Assembly: GCF_037975245.1 (NCBI RefSeq) | Contig: NC_092562.1 | Location: 3,581,001-3,645,000, forward strand | Reading direction: 5' to 3' | Source: Apostichopus japonicus | Taxonomy: Eukaryota; Echinodermata; Holothuroidea; Aspidochirotida; Stichopodidae | DNA length: 64,000 bases | Part shown: positions 47,601-58,513 of the stretch, piece after piece | Numbering within the stretch: position 1 is the first letter of the stretch | Layout: each line of letters starts with the position of its first letter | Program-made: the position numbers and the translations under genes | The notes under the pieces: model-generated | The model's database searches: none | What the model was told of the DNA's origin: nothing | The model's input: only the letters and a program-made list of their open reading frames with translations

Positions 47601-50600
47601 GTGCACAATAGAGCAAAATGGCCGCTACGCCGAGAAGAATGTAATTCAACTCATATATAATGAACTGATAAATGGATAAATGATAGCCTATATAACAAAG
47701 ATTATCGACGATATTATAATGCATAGAAATCCTTTGTTGTTACCTCCCAGTAGCAACCCATCCACACATTGCATTTTAAATTCGAATGTCAGTTGTGGTT
47801 TCATATGTAAACGAACAGTATAGTAGTCTCCCTTAATAAATCAATTAAAATAAATCAAAATCATACATAATTTCTGTTCCATTTGGCTATAGAACATGTC
47901 TGCGTCCATCGACTGTGATGGTCATGAACGTAAGCACCGCTGCTGCCCGATGGTTTCAAACTAGAGGATTTTATTGTATAGGAACTCAGGTGGATAATCT
48001 CAATGAGTGTACGTCTTGTCCAACTGGCACATACAGTAGAAAATCTAGAGCCGATCCTTGCCAGGCCTGTCCACGTATAGGAACTCAGGTGGATAATCTC
48101 AATGAGTGTACATCTTGTCCAACTGGCACAAACAGTATAACCTCTATTGCCGGTACTTGCCAGGCTTGTCCACGTGGTATGTATTGTCACTGATAAAGCT
48201 CTGGCAACTTTTTTTTTTTAAACATTGAAGCCACAGTTCTATCTTATAACTTGATTTTTACAAGAGGATGAAATGATGTTTTTTTTTCCGTATATATTTT
48301 GGAGAGTCGATGCTTGTCAGTTAATACCTCTTAACTTACTAACTGACATTTTTGCAACCTATGGCTCGAACTAAGATTATTTTATTGATAAGAAGTGTTG
48401 TATGCAAGCACATTCGCTATATATAAATACAACATTATTTGTCACAAATGATTGCCATATGGAACTGTAAATGTTAGAAGTCTTGAAACATATTTGTTTT
48501 AACAGGTGGCTTCTATCAAGATCAAGTTGGCCAATACTCCTCGGATATAACGCCCATAAACTGTAAATATTGCACTGAAGGAACATTTGTATGGGAAGGT
48601 TCAGGACACGACCCTCTGAGCTGTAAAGTTTGTCCCACTGGAACAAATAAGAACGCATTGGCAGGATTTCGAGCTTGTTTTTGTTTGGAGAACTATTTCA
48701 GGCGTGATCGCTTTGATGCATGTGAGCTTTGTCCACAGGAGGGTGTACAGTGCAAAGATGATTACATGACCATACGCCAAGGCTACTACTGGAACTGGAG
48801 TTACACAGATATTGCAGAATACAAACGGTTTGTGGAAAACCTTCTGACATTTAATGAATTCTATGAAGAGACTGCAACAAGATTTAATGGATCTCTTCCC
48901 AAAGCTCATAAATGTTTGAAGAGCGGTAGATGCGCTAACGATGTTGATCAAATCACAGGAAATTGTGCAAAAGGGTACACTGGTTGGATGTGCACAATTT
49001 GTGATGAAGAATTCTTCCCTATATTTGGACATTGTCATCCTTGTCCAGATCTTAAATATTTCATTTTGGAAACTTCAATCATTTTCATCGTTCTTGCTCT
49101 TTTCCTCTTTCTTCTGTTCAAGTCTTATCAATATCAGAGACGACGGTCTCGATCCCTTGTAGACAGTACGTTGGCCTTGGTCAAAATAGTTCTCGGATTT
49201 TATCAAATTATGGCAGAATTTTGGGAATCTATAGATGTTATCTTTTGGCCACAGTTTTTTAAAAGCATTGCTGCATGGCTGGATATTTTGCAATTTAATA
49301 TTTCAAGCATACTGATAAAGCCCAAGTGTTTCTGGCCTGCGTTTGAGATAACACCGTACACAGCTTTTACTCTGGGCGCTATGTTTCCATACTTTTCAAC
49401 GGCTTGTGCCATTCTGGCTATTGGTGCGGTAAAACTTTATGCAACAGTTTCAGAAAAGAGGACCCCCGCGAACGTTGACGACATTACTTCCCGCTTGCAA
49501 CGTCACCAAAATAATATTCTTACCTTTCTGGTTCTTATATTATTTGTCACTTACCCATCCACTTGTAACGTTATCTTTGCACTTTACGGCCCTACTTGCG
49601 ACACATTTGCTCTTGATGAGTTTGGTGTTCATAACATTAGCATAATGCGATCTGATTACTCAATAAACTGTAACACGACCACCCATCGTCGTTTCCAAAT
49701 CGCTTCGTACTGTTTGTCAATATATGTCATTGCATTTCCGACAGTTCTATTTCTTCTTCTGTGGAAATATGCTAGTCGTAATACTACCAGCAGCAGCGAG
49801 CTTGATGAACATGACAACGGTGATTCACCAAAGTGGTTGAGGTTTCTTTATGAGAATTACCAGTCTAATTTCTGGTACTGGGAAATCATCGAACTTGGCC
49901 GTAAGGTGTCACAGACCTTAGTAATCGTCATACTCGGATGGAATAGTTCATTCTCTGTCACAATCACGTTGACATTGGCTGTAATCTTCCTGAGTTTACA
50001 TATTTCTTTCAGGCCGATGGAGGACAATATCGAACATTACTTGCAGGTGAGTCATACTACAGTATATTGCATCAAGCTGCCAAACTGAGTGTCGTAAAAA
50101 TATTTATGATCACACCATAAGAATTGGACTCGACTACAATATATTGAAAATAATAAACTGCTCCGTAAATGCCTCTTGCTTTCAGCATTGATATACCAAA
50201 GCTGTTCTTTTAATATTTCACATATCAAATGGTTCTCGCATTTTTCGTTAATACTTTCGATGAATAAAACAATATATATCACAATATGGGTGGGGGAGGG
50301 GGGGGGGGAGTGAACTGGTCTATGGCATGTGTCTGCTTGTTCTTGTTCAGACCAGACTACAACCAAAAGACTACGTCCTCCCAATCGATTGTATCATCAT
50401 ATGAGTTCCACTTCAGTGCTACAGTACTATATACGTCAATTATGGCAACTGCGTACAAAAGATTTCGTCCAATTAAACCCATCCAAATATATACAACATG
50501 CAAATTGCATTGTGTCTGTACACAGTATAGGTGCAGAGTACTGTTTGATACAGTATACACAGTAGGTAATAACGAAACAATACTACATACCAAATAAAAA

Positions 50601-52640
50601 TTGGACTAGTGGTTGTTTATGGCCTAGCATGGGTCATATTCTGCATTGTACAGGTGCAGAGTACTGTGTGATACAGTACACACAGTAGGTAATATTGAAC
50701 CAACATTACATACTACATACAAAATTAGACCAGTGACTGTTTAAGGTCTATAGCCTGGGCTACATTCTAATGAGCCTCTAACCTGTGGTGATGGCAAATT
50801 CTCAAGTAACCAATGTATACAGGACAGAATATATGGAAAATTTTGTAGGTGGCTACCTTTATTTTAACAAAGTTCTTATCTCAGAGAGAGAAATTGTCTT
50901 GCTGCGCATGAATAATTGATCCAACTTTCAAAACATGCAACATCCATTACGCATTAGGCAAATCGTGTAATGCGTCATTATGTTTGAAAAGGAAAGCTGT
51001 TGCCTAAAGTTTACTTGTGACTTGTGAGACTGATTTCACACACTACTACCCTTCAAAAGATGATGAATAATCTGGGAAAGTTTTAGAGAAAGTCTCTTCC
51101 CAACTTTAGATGTCCCATGACTTCTTCAGTGCCACCTCAAATTTATTAGGCCTAACATATTATTAGGCCTAGTCTACATCAGGTTTACCACTGCCATGAT
51201 AAAGATTCAAGATGTAGCTTAGCCTGTGTCACATTGCAATGAAAGGTTAACGTTATGTCTTACTACGTAACGCTACGGCTAGGTTACTTTCGTAAATCTC
51301 GCACGGTATTGCGAACAACTTGTGCCTAAATTCAAGACCCCGAAAGGCCAATATATCGTGATTTAGGCAAACTGCTTTCGTCCAGCAGAGCCACTTCTTT
51401 TCTAACCTACGCCCAATATTCAAGCGAAATACATCAATAATTTATAAGGAATATTAGTGAGAGTTTACATCAAGTAGTCTTACCGAATCTCGAAAGGTAT
51501 AGTACGGTATGTATAGTATCGTTGATGCAGTAGGCCATAGCTACTGTCTGTTGATGGTTCGTATGACATACGACATGCATTACGTACACAACAAAGTCAA
51601 CTCGGCGATGAATTATAAGTGACGTACACTCACCATAGAGCAGAATATAAGTTCTTATATTCTGCTCTATGATACTTACAGAAACGTTTTCTGTGGCCAT
51701 GGCTCATGGCTCCGTACCAAACTTTTTTTGTTCGACGTCATCATTTTCTACAACTCGTAGTCTTAGCAACAAACAAACAAAAAACTCTGGAGTATGCAAC
51801 ATAATTCCATTCACAAAAAGAAAAGAAAACAAAAGAACAAAAGTATACAAACAAACAAAGAAACAACACGGATGTAGATGAAAGCAGTAAACAAAACTTA
51901 ATGATTTTATGACAAAAACATATCATTCAAATTGTTCTTACAGCTGGCAAGTCTGTGGGTCATTTTCTTCAACATGCTCCTAGCAGCAGTTCCTGCCTCT
52001 GACTCTTCCAGTGGACATCTCACAACGGATATCCTGGTCACGTGTCTGGTGATTTTAAACACCGGTGTTCTTGTCATTGCAGTAGGTAAGTGGATCCGGG
52101 TATACTTAGATGATGTGGAGATGAAGAGGGGGACAGGAGGGAAACGTTTGAAAAAGTTGTGTCAATGCCTACAAATTGTGGATTCCTGTATCGCTTGGCG
52201 TTCTGGACGGATTGTGGGGGGGGGGGGGTACAAAAACTTTCGCGTTATTCACCGAAATGGCGTTTGATTGGTATACACCTCGTTTATACAGTGATCTTTT
52301 CATTGAATCGGTTACAAAAGGCATCTTTGATTCTCTTATGCACACCAGAGATTTAGCATATTTTACAGGTGAATATTTTGAATAACCAGGATTGATAGCA
52401 TTTGAAACATTATCACACTCCTTTTCCTTGGACTATAAACTTGTGATTCACGTCCTTGGTGGGGGTGACATTTGCCCGTTAGTTACCTTATTCTAAAGGA
52501 TGAAACTTTGTTCCTTTCTTTCAGTGGTGACCATCTTAAAGATGGTGAGAATCATGTGCAACAAGAATTGTTTCCGCCAAGGAGAAAACGAGCAACAACC
52601 AGAGGACTTTACAAATGAAATTGCACCACTTTTAAGTTAA
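33386..52640 (+). CDS. Gene B: paralogue of gene A, extra Cys-rich module, frameshift in exon 19
   Basis: All 20 exons of gene A are present in order with intact GT-AG junctions and phases. Two things differ. Exon 17 is 108 nt longer because a 36-residue Cys-rich module is duplicated in frame. Exon 19 has one extra base at about 52254, so the frame ends at a TGA at 52265-52267 and the predicted protein is about 1,166 aa, without the exon 20 tail. The N-terminal, LRR and main membrane regions are complete. The LRR exons carry about 28 nucleotide differences from gene A, nearly all changing the residue, while exon 18 is about 99% identical. The product may still be membrane-inserted because the break lies after the last membrane segment. 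An assembly error at the frameshift is possible. Confidence 0.8.
35131..35221. repeat. Pentanucleotide microsatellite, unit 2 (short)
   Basis: The same GTATA/GTACA array as at 9058, contracted to about 90 bp. Confidence 0.88.
35356..35434. repeat. 79-nt inverted repeat, unit 2
   Basis: Same hairpin as 9355-9433, unchanged. Confidence 0.85.
35506..35623 (+). CDS. Gene B exon 2: LRR N-terminal cap
   Basis: Same Cys pattern as gene A exon 2, with one residue change near the end (Ser to Phe after LM). Acceptor CGACAG, donor GTAAGT. Confidence 0.85.
36028..36412. repeat. Minisatellite in intron 2, unit 2
   Basis: Same array as 10027, about 70 bp shorter, which fits loss of two repeat units. Confidence 0.87.
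36638..46670 (+). CDS. Gene B exons 3-16: leucine-rich repeats
   Basis: Exons: 36638-36709, 36987-37046, 37464-37532, 37963-38034, 38326-38397, 40178-40252, 41150-41221, 41480-41581, 41659-41730, 42530-42682, 43906-43974, 44532-44612, 45852-45923, 46617-46670. Lengths and phases equal those of gene A. Exons 3, 6 and 11 are identical to gene A. Exon 7 differs at 7 of 72 positions, all replacing residues (LDLGNNCLSRLW against LNLDSNYFSRLW; DSLKTL against DSLYTL). Exon 8 differs at 4 and exon 12 at 4, again all replacements. Confidence 0.82.
38541..38662. repeat. (AT)n microsatellite in intron 7, unit 2
   Basis: The shorter counterpart of the 12820 tract. It lies directly after the single arm that is duplicated in inverted form in unit 1. 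Confidence 0.9.
39232..39703. mobile_element. ~460-bp MITE-like repeat in intron 7, unit 2
   Basis: Orthologous-position copy of the element at 13607. Its end GGGCGTATGCTACCTTAG keeps the inverted repeat better than the unit 1 copy. Confidence 0.7.
41969..42334. mobile_element. TTAA-flanked MITE in intron 11, unit 2
   Basis: Same insertion as 16318, with both TTAA sites and inverted ends intact. Confidence 0.7.
47130..47600. mobile_element. Unit-2-specific insertion of the ~460-bp MITE-like element
   Basis: It begins TTAGAGGTGGCATACTCC and ends GGGCGTATGCTACCTTAA, about 22-nt imperfect terminal inverted repeats. Its sequence is diverged from the intron 7 copies (many substitutions), so it is not a recent local copy of them. 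At the matching unit 1 site (near 21683) a short GACGTGCG-containing sequence stands instead. Confidence 0.75.
47893..48176 (+). CDS. Gene B exon 17: C-cap and duplicated Cys-rich module
   Basis: 284 nt, acceptor GGCTATAG, donor GTATGT. Two successive modules both begin IGTQVDNLNECTSCPTGT; they continue YSRKSRADPCQACPR and NSITSIAGTCQACPR. The near-identical DNA of the two modules shows a recent in-frame tandem duplication. Gene A has a single, slightly shorter module. Confidence 0.87.
48506..50046 (+). CDS. Gene B exon 18: Cys-rich region and membrane domain
   Basis: 1,541 nt, the same length as in gene A. The few residue differences include N/Y, K/H, S/P, F/L, H/Q and two L/M, with about six silent changes beside them. 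The membrane segments and NFWYWEIIELGRK are unchanged. Confidence 0.87.
51470..51700 (-). CDS. Possible nested minus-strand first exon, unit 2
   Basis: Counterpart of 25331-25561 with the same start context and donors and a few substitutions. Confidence 0.2.
   Translation of the reverse strand: MATENVSVSIIEQNIRTYILLYGECTSLIIHRRVDFVVYVMHVVCHTNHQQTVAMAYCINDTIHTVLYLSRFGKTT
51634..51671. repeat. 38-nt palindrome, unit 2
   Basis: Eighteen-nt arms with perfect pairing and a TT centre; counterpart of 25495-25532. Confidence 0.87.
51944..52368 (+). CDS. Gene B exon 19: membrane segments, then frameshift
   Basis: 425 nt against 418 in gene A. The G run is GT followed by 13 G at 52216-52228, adding 6 nt in frame (IVGGGGY against IGGGY). 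One extra G at about 52254 (CACCGAAATGG against CACCAAATGG) then shifts the frame and ends it at HRNGV-stop (52267). The downstream frame, MAFDWYTPRLYSDLF onward, is still open to the donor. Confidence 0.75.
52525..52640 (+). CDS. Gene B exon 20: tail exon, out of reach of the main frame
   Basis: Intact acceptor and open frame to TAA, one residue different from gene A (Ser to Ile before APLLS). It would be translated only if the exon 19 frameshift is an error or is bypassed. Confidence 0.65.
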
Positions 52641-53006
52641 ATATCAAACAACCAGAAAACTCGCGCACAAAGAAACGCCTGATGCCGATAATCTGATCTA
52701 GTTTCGAAGGAGGTGTAACAGAAGTGTCAGACACTACCATCGATCCCAGAAACACAGCTTGTACCGTCGGTAATTAGACATTAGTGTAGTCGTTACATGC
52801 AGCTACGGTCAATACACACAACACACAGTGTACATAGCAGCGATGGACATCTCAGGTCCAGATAACAAGAGATAACACGGTATCACGTTTCATTACTGTC
52901 TGCATTTTGTAGCGACAAGAAGAAAATTTCACTTGCAAGCAACGGAAAGTTAACTTTTTTTTCAGAGTGAGGCACGCGGTTTGGGTCGAGTCTTCAATGC
53001 CTTTAA
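52637..53006. mobile_element. Inverted copy of the TTAA MITE at the end of gene B
   Basis: Same element as 26773-27143. The right TTAA (53003-53006, in GCCTTTAAGC) is intact here but mutated in unit 1. Confidence 0.68.
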
Positions 53007-53177
53007 GCAAGCACGAAGAATGTTACATCTACAGTGAGGTACTATAGGTCTTTGTTACATTCATGACAATTGCATTTTCTATGTTTTACATTCATTACTC
53101 ATTCAAGGGTTATTGATATGAAAATATCTATCATATTGGTAATGTTTCAGGGGAATTAATTCATGTTTTTATTCTAG

Positions 53178-53256
53178 CAAACATCTATATATTATTGCGC
53201 AAAAGAGGCTTGTCATCACCACTGCATCCAAACCTCGATAAACCCACAGATTGGAG
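53178..53256 (+). CDS. Candidate alternative 3' exon of gene B
   Basis: Counterpart of 27314-27392 with the same acceptor, donor and frame, and a single C-to-T change (H to Y in the ANIHILL frame). Confidence 0.3.
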
Positions 53257-53706
53257 GTAAATCTGCATGTAGAGTGAAGTTAAATTATCTGCTAGCCTGT
53301 ACTTTTTAAAAGCTTTTATATCATTTCATATGTTCAAGTAAGCAGCCTTTATATGTAGTTTATTGCAAAATTATAACAAATATAAAAAAGAAAACATTTA
53401 TGAAATCAATTTCTGTTGATTGAAAATTCTATTTAACAAAGACATCATCAAATGTTGTCCCCAACTAACTGCTTCAATACATTAATTATATGAAAAAAAT
53501 CTGAAATTTTTTCTTCAAGAAACTTAAACAAAACATGTGCCAAAGTCAAGTTGTTACATTTGGCACAGTGTTAAGTAGTAAAAAATAACAAATAACACGA
53601 CATATTTTTTATGGCTGTTCTGATACGAGCACCAAAGGATAAAACAGCCATTGTCTCCTATGTTATTTACCTGCATACACAGGTGCCAAAACTCTTTAAT
53701 ACTTAC

Positions 53707-53917
53707 TGGTCTGGGTTGCGGTCTTAATATTGGTATTTTGATTATTGACGTTTGGATCGATGATATTAAAGTAACAATAATGACCATTTTCTACAATTAC
53801 TCTGAGGTACCAAGGGTAGAAGATAGGCCAAAGGTCAGGCTTTCCATAATCATTCTTAATAGTCCAGTACCATTTGTGGACTTGGCCCATGGATCTGTAT
53901 TGTACCATTACACCATC
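53707..53917 (-). CDS. Minus-strand coding-like exon, unrecognised, unit 2
   Basis: The TCTCTCTCAG acceptor and GTAAGT donor enclose 211 nt, open throughout. It begins DGVMVQYRSMGQVHKWYWTI and continues KNDYGKPDLWPIFYPWYLRV, with later CYFNIIDPNV. Aromatic and charged composition looks like a globular protein. I do not recognise the family. A one-base shift would continue into VSIKEFWHLCMQ before a GTAAAT, so it may be a broken gene. Confidence 0.4.
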
Positions 53918-54170
53918 CTGAGAGAGATCCAGACTTAAAAAAATATTTTATACCAAAAATAAAAGAAGACCTAGTCCCTTCACTGTATCCGGAAGTGTAC
54001 AACGGGTATGTCCACAAATGGAAACCATTCGCAAATTCCTCCCACACACTCCCTTACTTAAATGCATATCTGTCTGAATGATCGCCGAGTTATTTAACGC
54101 TCACAGCTGCTCTTAGCAGTACATCGTCCCCGGTCGCGAATTTTTTTCCCCAAACAGGTTCTCAATTGTG

Positions 54171-54409
54171 TATAAATAGTCGCTCATGATTGGTCGGAAA
54201 AGTTACGTCATAACAATATAACCCTTCACTTCGAGGTTATCAAAATGTCTGCATCCATTCGTTGCAACGAAGATATACCCGTTCAAAAGTACCCGCAGCT
54301 TTTCGTAAATATATGTAGATGTGTTTGGAATTGGTTTAGACATAATGAGCACACTATTATTGTATTATCTACTTCGATCGAAGATTTCTGTGAAGGTATT
54401 TATCGATAA
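54171..54409 (+). promoter_or_regulatory. TATA-CCAAT-CRE cluster with short downstream frame
   Basis: TATAAATA (54171-54178), GATTGG and TTACGTCA follow each other within 45 nt. An ATG at 54245 opens 54 codons starting MSASIRCNEDIPVQKYPQLF. The surrounding ~400 bp is a diverged inverted relative of the unit start (55080-55500). Which strand it serves is unknown. Confidence 0.25.
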
Positions 54410-54805
54410 CATCGCACAGTGAAAGTTTCGTACAGGGGTACATAACACATGCGATATAGGCCTATATGTATTATAACTGTGTACACAGTGCAGTGACGGA
54501 AATACATCATACTGTAGCATGGTGGGCTCATAATTGACGCACTTAAGGATTTGATCAACGATTTCTATCAAGGAAAAATCAAAATCACTCAACTGTATGT
54601 GTTTTTCATATGTGTGGTTCCTCAGAAATGTAATGATCTCAATATATTTATTGTTCTGTGCATATGCAACGTACAATTGAGCAGAACTTGACCACAAAAT
54701 GTCTGCCGTGTCAAGTTCTTTCATACCCCTAAATTGACACATTCGTCGATAAGCTAACTGTAGTGAAGGCTTTAGTATACATCCATTGACTTTAGATGCT
54801 GTTTG
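54365..54805 (-). CDS. Minus-strand open frame, unrecognised, unit 2
   Basis: An open frame follows a TAG at 54806-54808 (possible acceptor TATAG). It begins QTASKVNGCILKPSLQLAYR and includes GMKELDTADILWSSSAQLYV and YAQNNKYIEIITFLRNHTYE, stopping at 54365. The first ~100 codons look coding; the C-terminal part (after LQYD) less so. It could be an exon of the same gene as 53707-53917. Unit 1 has lost most of it. Confidence 0.35.
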   Translation of the reverse strand, partial: QTASKVNGCILKPSLQLAYRRMCQFRGMKELDTADILWSSSAQLYVAYAQNNKYIEIITFLRNHTYEKHIQLSDFDFSLIEIVDQILKCVNYEPTMLQYDVFPSLHCVHSYNTYRPISHVLCTPVRNFHCAMLSINTFTEIFDRSR

Positions 54806-54863
54806 CTATACTTTGAGCCTCTAAGCTTAGACAGATCAGGTCCCAGAGAGTAGTGTTGTCCAT
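54792..54863 (-). CDS. Short minus-strand start-like open frame, unit 2
   Basis: ATG at 54863 followed by MDNTTLWDLICLSLEAQS, then a stop at 54792-54794. It overlaps the following frame out of phase, so it may be the start of the same protein with a frameshift, or its first exon. Confidence 0.22.
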   Translation of the reverse strand: MDNTTLWDLICLSLEAQSIANSI

Positions 54864-55423
54864 GATATTGAGGAAATGTTGGTTATTTTTAGGTTGCAAG
54901 ATTTCCAAATGCCCAAAAACTGAACGTACAAAACCGGGGGGAAGGGTGTTAAAAGCTTAAAAATTCCACAATTTGGTCATCAAATAGCTGAAATGGATTC
55001 AAACTCATGAAATATGTAATTCTGCTTGACTGCAAAAAGTTTAAGTGGCCTGCTCTATCGTTGCTAGTAATAATTGAAGGTGCGTCAATTACGGGGGTGC
55101 GTCAATTATGAAGCCTTGACTATACACTAAACTGTTTTGCGTATATTCATTCAAGGCTGAACTCGCGTCGTGAAGTTGAGTTTGGTGTAGGCCTACCCAT
55201 TCCACGAAACGAATTCCGATTTCAATAGAACGGCTGACGAATCTTGGATGGCGTAAACACGAAACCGATAGAATGTAGCGTATGTATCATAAGTAAGGTC
55301 AACATGTTATCCAAGCATTAAAAGTAAAAGTTAGGGCGTTTTCAGGGAAACCGCGTAACAAGACTTTATTAAGTGTCAGTGTGTAACTCAGTGTATGTCT
55401 TCGAACTATCAAGCGTTTGATGC

Positions 55424-55502
55424 TGACGTCACGAGCAATCTGATTGGCTGAAAACTCCGTAATTGAGAACCTGTTTGGGAAAAAAAATTCGCTCCCCGGT
55501 CA
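55424..55502 (+). promoter_or_regulatory. CRE plus CCAAT-type block, unit 3
   Basis: This is the unit 3 counterpart: TGACGTCA at 55424-55431, then GATTGGCT, with the same downstream block. Confidence 0.3.
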
Positions 55503-55872
55503 CCTTACCAGCTGGTGGCGGACTGATAAACAACATGTATGGACATCCATGCATACGAGACATTACCAATATCATCAAATCATGAACACTCCCCCACCTC
55601 CTACCCCTATCAAAAACCCATGGGTAAAAAGAAAATACAAACTTCCAACACACACACACATGCAAAAATCCCAGGAAGATACCAGAGATTGTGCATATAC
55701 GGGGTGATGTGAACTCAATACAAATAACCAGTAATAACACTTCAACAATTGCACTATTGACAGTAACTTTAAGTCATGTCCTTCAGCTCACATATAAGAA
55801 AACCTCCAACTGATCCCCCACCCCCCAACCACCACCATTAACTACCCTTCATTGTCTTGATAGTCATTAGAC

Positions 55873-56270
55873 CAGGGTTGTCCAACCTTTTGCAGAGTAG
55901 GGCCACATGGAATGATTATGATGAAGGAGGGGCCGCATAAACCCTACGCTCGAGTTTTTCGATTTCTTGCCCGAAGCCTAAGGCAACAAAATGTGAGCAC
56001 TGCGCGCGGAGCGCACTGATTTATTTTCCTTCCTGATAAAAAAGATGAATAAAGTCCAGCCCCCCCCCCCTCCGCTGAGAGTGTCACACACACTGACCTG
56101 TATCCAGTTTTTTGGACCCAGAAGGTTCGAATGATTGATTATATAGCTTCAAATTTTTATCAATACATCTGCTCATTAAAATTTCGCACCGTAGAGCATC
56201 TCTGGCGGGCCAGACACAACCCTGCGGCGGGCCGGACTGTGGCCCGAGGGCCGTAGGTTGGACAACCCTG
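55873..56270. mobile_element. hAT-type non-autonomous MITE, unit 3
   Basis: Same insertion as in units 1 and 2, 398 bp, with target duplications at 55865-55872 and 56271-56278 and intact terminal inverted repeats. Confidence 0.87.
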
Positions 56271-56723
56271 CATTAGACACTGGTTAAGTCATGCATGTTT
56301 ACAAGATAAGAACTTTCTTGAACCAAAATAAAATGACTTTAGCATCCTTGTCAAGCTTTATTTCAGATACTGATCTTTACAAGCACATCAAATGTTTAAC
56401 ATTTTGCCACTTGACATTCTCAATCCAAAAACCCAAATTCTGGGATAGGATGACCGTACCGTAGAGCATCTCTGGCGGGCCAGACACAACCCTGCGGCGG
56501 GCCGGACTGTGGCCCGCGGGCCGTAGGTTGGACAACCCTGCATTAGACACTGGTTAAGTCATGCATGTTTACAAGATAAGAACTTTCTTGAACCAAAGTA
56601 AAATGACTTTAGCATCCTTGTCAAGCTTTATTTCAGATACTGATCTTTACAAGCACATCAAATGTTTAACATTTTGCCACTTGACATTCTCAATCCAAAA
56701 ACCCAAATTCTGGGATAGGATGA
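56188..56723. repeat. 270-bp tandem repeat, two copies (unit 3)
   Basis: The copies start at 56188 and 56458 with the same 270-bp period and content as the array at 2931. Unit 2 of the array has a single copy beginning at 29504. Confidence 0.9.
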
Positions 56724-58513
56724 AAGTGATAGGAAACGTAACAGTACCTCTACATAACGAACGACGTTATCATATTAAGGTTATGGTAGCATTTATGGGA
56801 ATGATGGAATTGCCAATGGAACTCCATCAGGGTTATGGCCGTGGGGTTAGTCAGGAAGATGAAATCAATGGTTGATATTTGCAATTTTGAAGAAATTTTG
56901 CCATAGCATATGAGGCTTAGGACAGTCACAGTGGGGTGTACAAAAGGGTTAGAAGGGAGGCGTATGGACAATGTCCCCCCCCCCAACCTCCATCATCGGT
57001 CTGGGGCCTTTTAACAACCACATCAGGGTAGAATGATAGCATTTATTGGCACTAAACGTCTAGATCTTATTCATAATCTTAATATGCCACAGAACCCTCT
57101 ATTTGTCTTTGAAACTTATCTTCTGCTGGGGGTAAAGTTCCTTACCTACATGGGTGGTGTCCGCCTCAATATCCCTTTGAAATCCTGTCACTGAACAGTC
57201 TAGCCTGACATTATATATAGCTATGAAATGAACAATCTTCGTCAGTAAACAGACATACATGCCCTTCTCTCACAGTTGTTGCCGTGGTAAAGCTGATTAG
57301 AATAACCTGCAGTTTAGACATTTGTCGACACGTATTTCAGTGGTTTAAATGTTGCTCTGATCGTCGCTGCCGAATAGAAGGAAGAGGAACAGGAGTATCT
57401 GATAAATAAGCAACCGCATTGTTATATAAAGATGATAAAAGATCTGTCGTTACGATTAAGTCAAGTACATGTTAATATAAGCTTTCCATGTTTTCGAAGT
57501 CCTTAATTGTATACTGGTATTTTAGGAATTTACAATGGTAGACAGCAATTTGTGTCACGTGGACACTCCATAATTCTGCCGTAGGGAGAAGAAGCCATTA
57601 CTTATTTACTTTCTTGCTTCCTTAAACTTACCTTCTCCTGGGGATAAATGAGTTGTACTAAATAATTATGCAACTGATGATATCGAACAAACTATGCTCT
57701 TGTCAGTACCTAGCGATTTAGTGTATGCTTTATAATAGCACATCTATACGTGTACATCTTTCATAGGTTTGAAAACAATATTATCAACTTTGACAATCAA
57801 ATATCTATATACTTTGATCAAATCAGTGATCTACAACGGGAAAGCGTAAACATTTCCAAATAAGTAATTTTAATGGTCAATGGTATTCATCATGTACAAA
57901 TGGAATTTACATGTTGTGGCATGTCTTTGTCAATGCTTAAGATATAGCCATATAGCATGCATCGAGTGATCAATCTATACTTCTTCATTGACAACTTAAT
58001 AAGATGTTACGTACGAGATACTCGAAAGTATATGAGAGCCAAAGGTTAACAATAGGGCTTGTGGGACGGGTGACACCAGATGTACTTGACTGAGCAAAAT
58101 TAGCGTTTCCTTAATGTTTGTAAGACTCAATACCTTGGCCTCTCTTACCTGAGTTCTCGTCTGAGTTAGATGTGCAAGTGTTAGTTTTGTTGCATTCGTG
58201 ACGCTGCAGGTAGAAATCTGAAAATTGCGAAACTCATCTCATGCACTTAAACGGGATAAGATGAAGTCTTAGGTTATAAACGGATGTTTTCGAGATATAT
58301 AGAAACAAGCACTATGTGACTAAACTGCCGCCATCTTGTAAATTGTCGTTATAAAGGTGTAAAGTACACTTTTTCTTTTATGAGAATATGGATATTTATG
58401 AGAATATGTGGAAAAGTGCCTATAAAGATGCTACGGAGAGACTTTCATAGCAAATATCGCAGTAATGCTTAGGTGCACTGAGTATGAAGTAAAACATTTA
58501 ATATAAATATCAG

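Larger units (their letters stand above)
28330..55012. repeat. Tandem segmental duplication, unit 2
   Basis: This second copy is about 26.68 kb and carries gene B. It is co-linear with unit 1 throughout, with near-identical exons and introns that differ by point changes and by indels of tens to hundreds of bases. Unit-2-specific material includes a MITE at 47130-47600, about 165 bp near 46005-46235 and a ~130-bp tandem duplication near 50505-50775. The pentanucleotide array and the AT tract are shorter than in unit 1. Confidence 0.93.
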
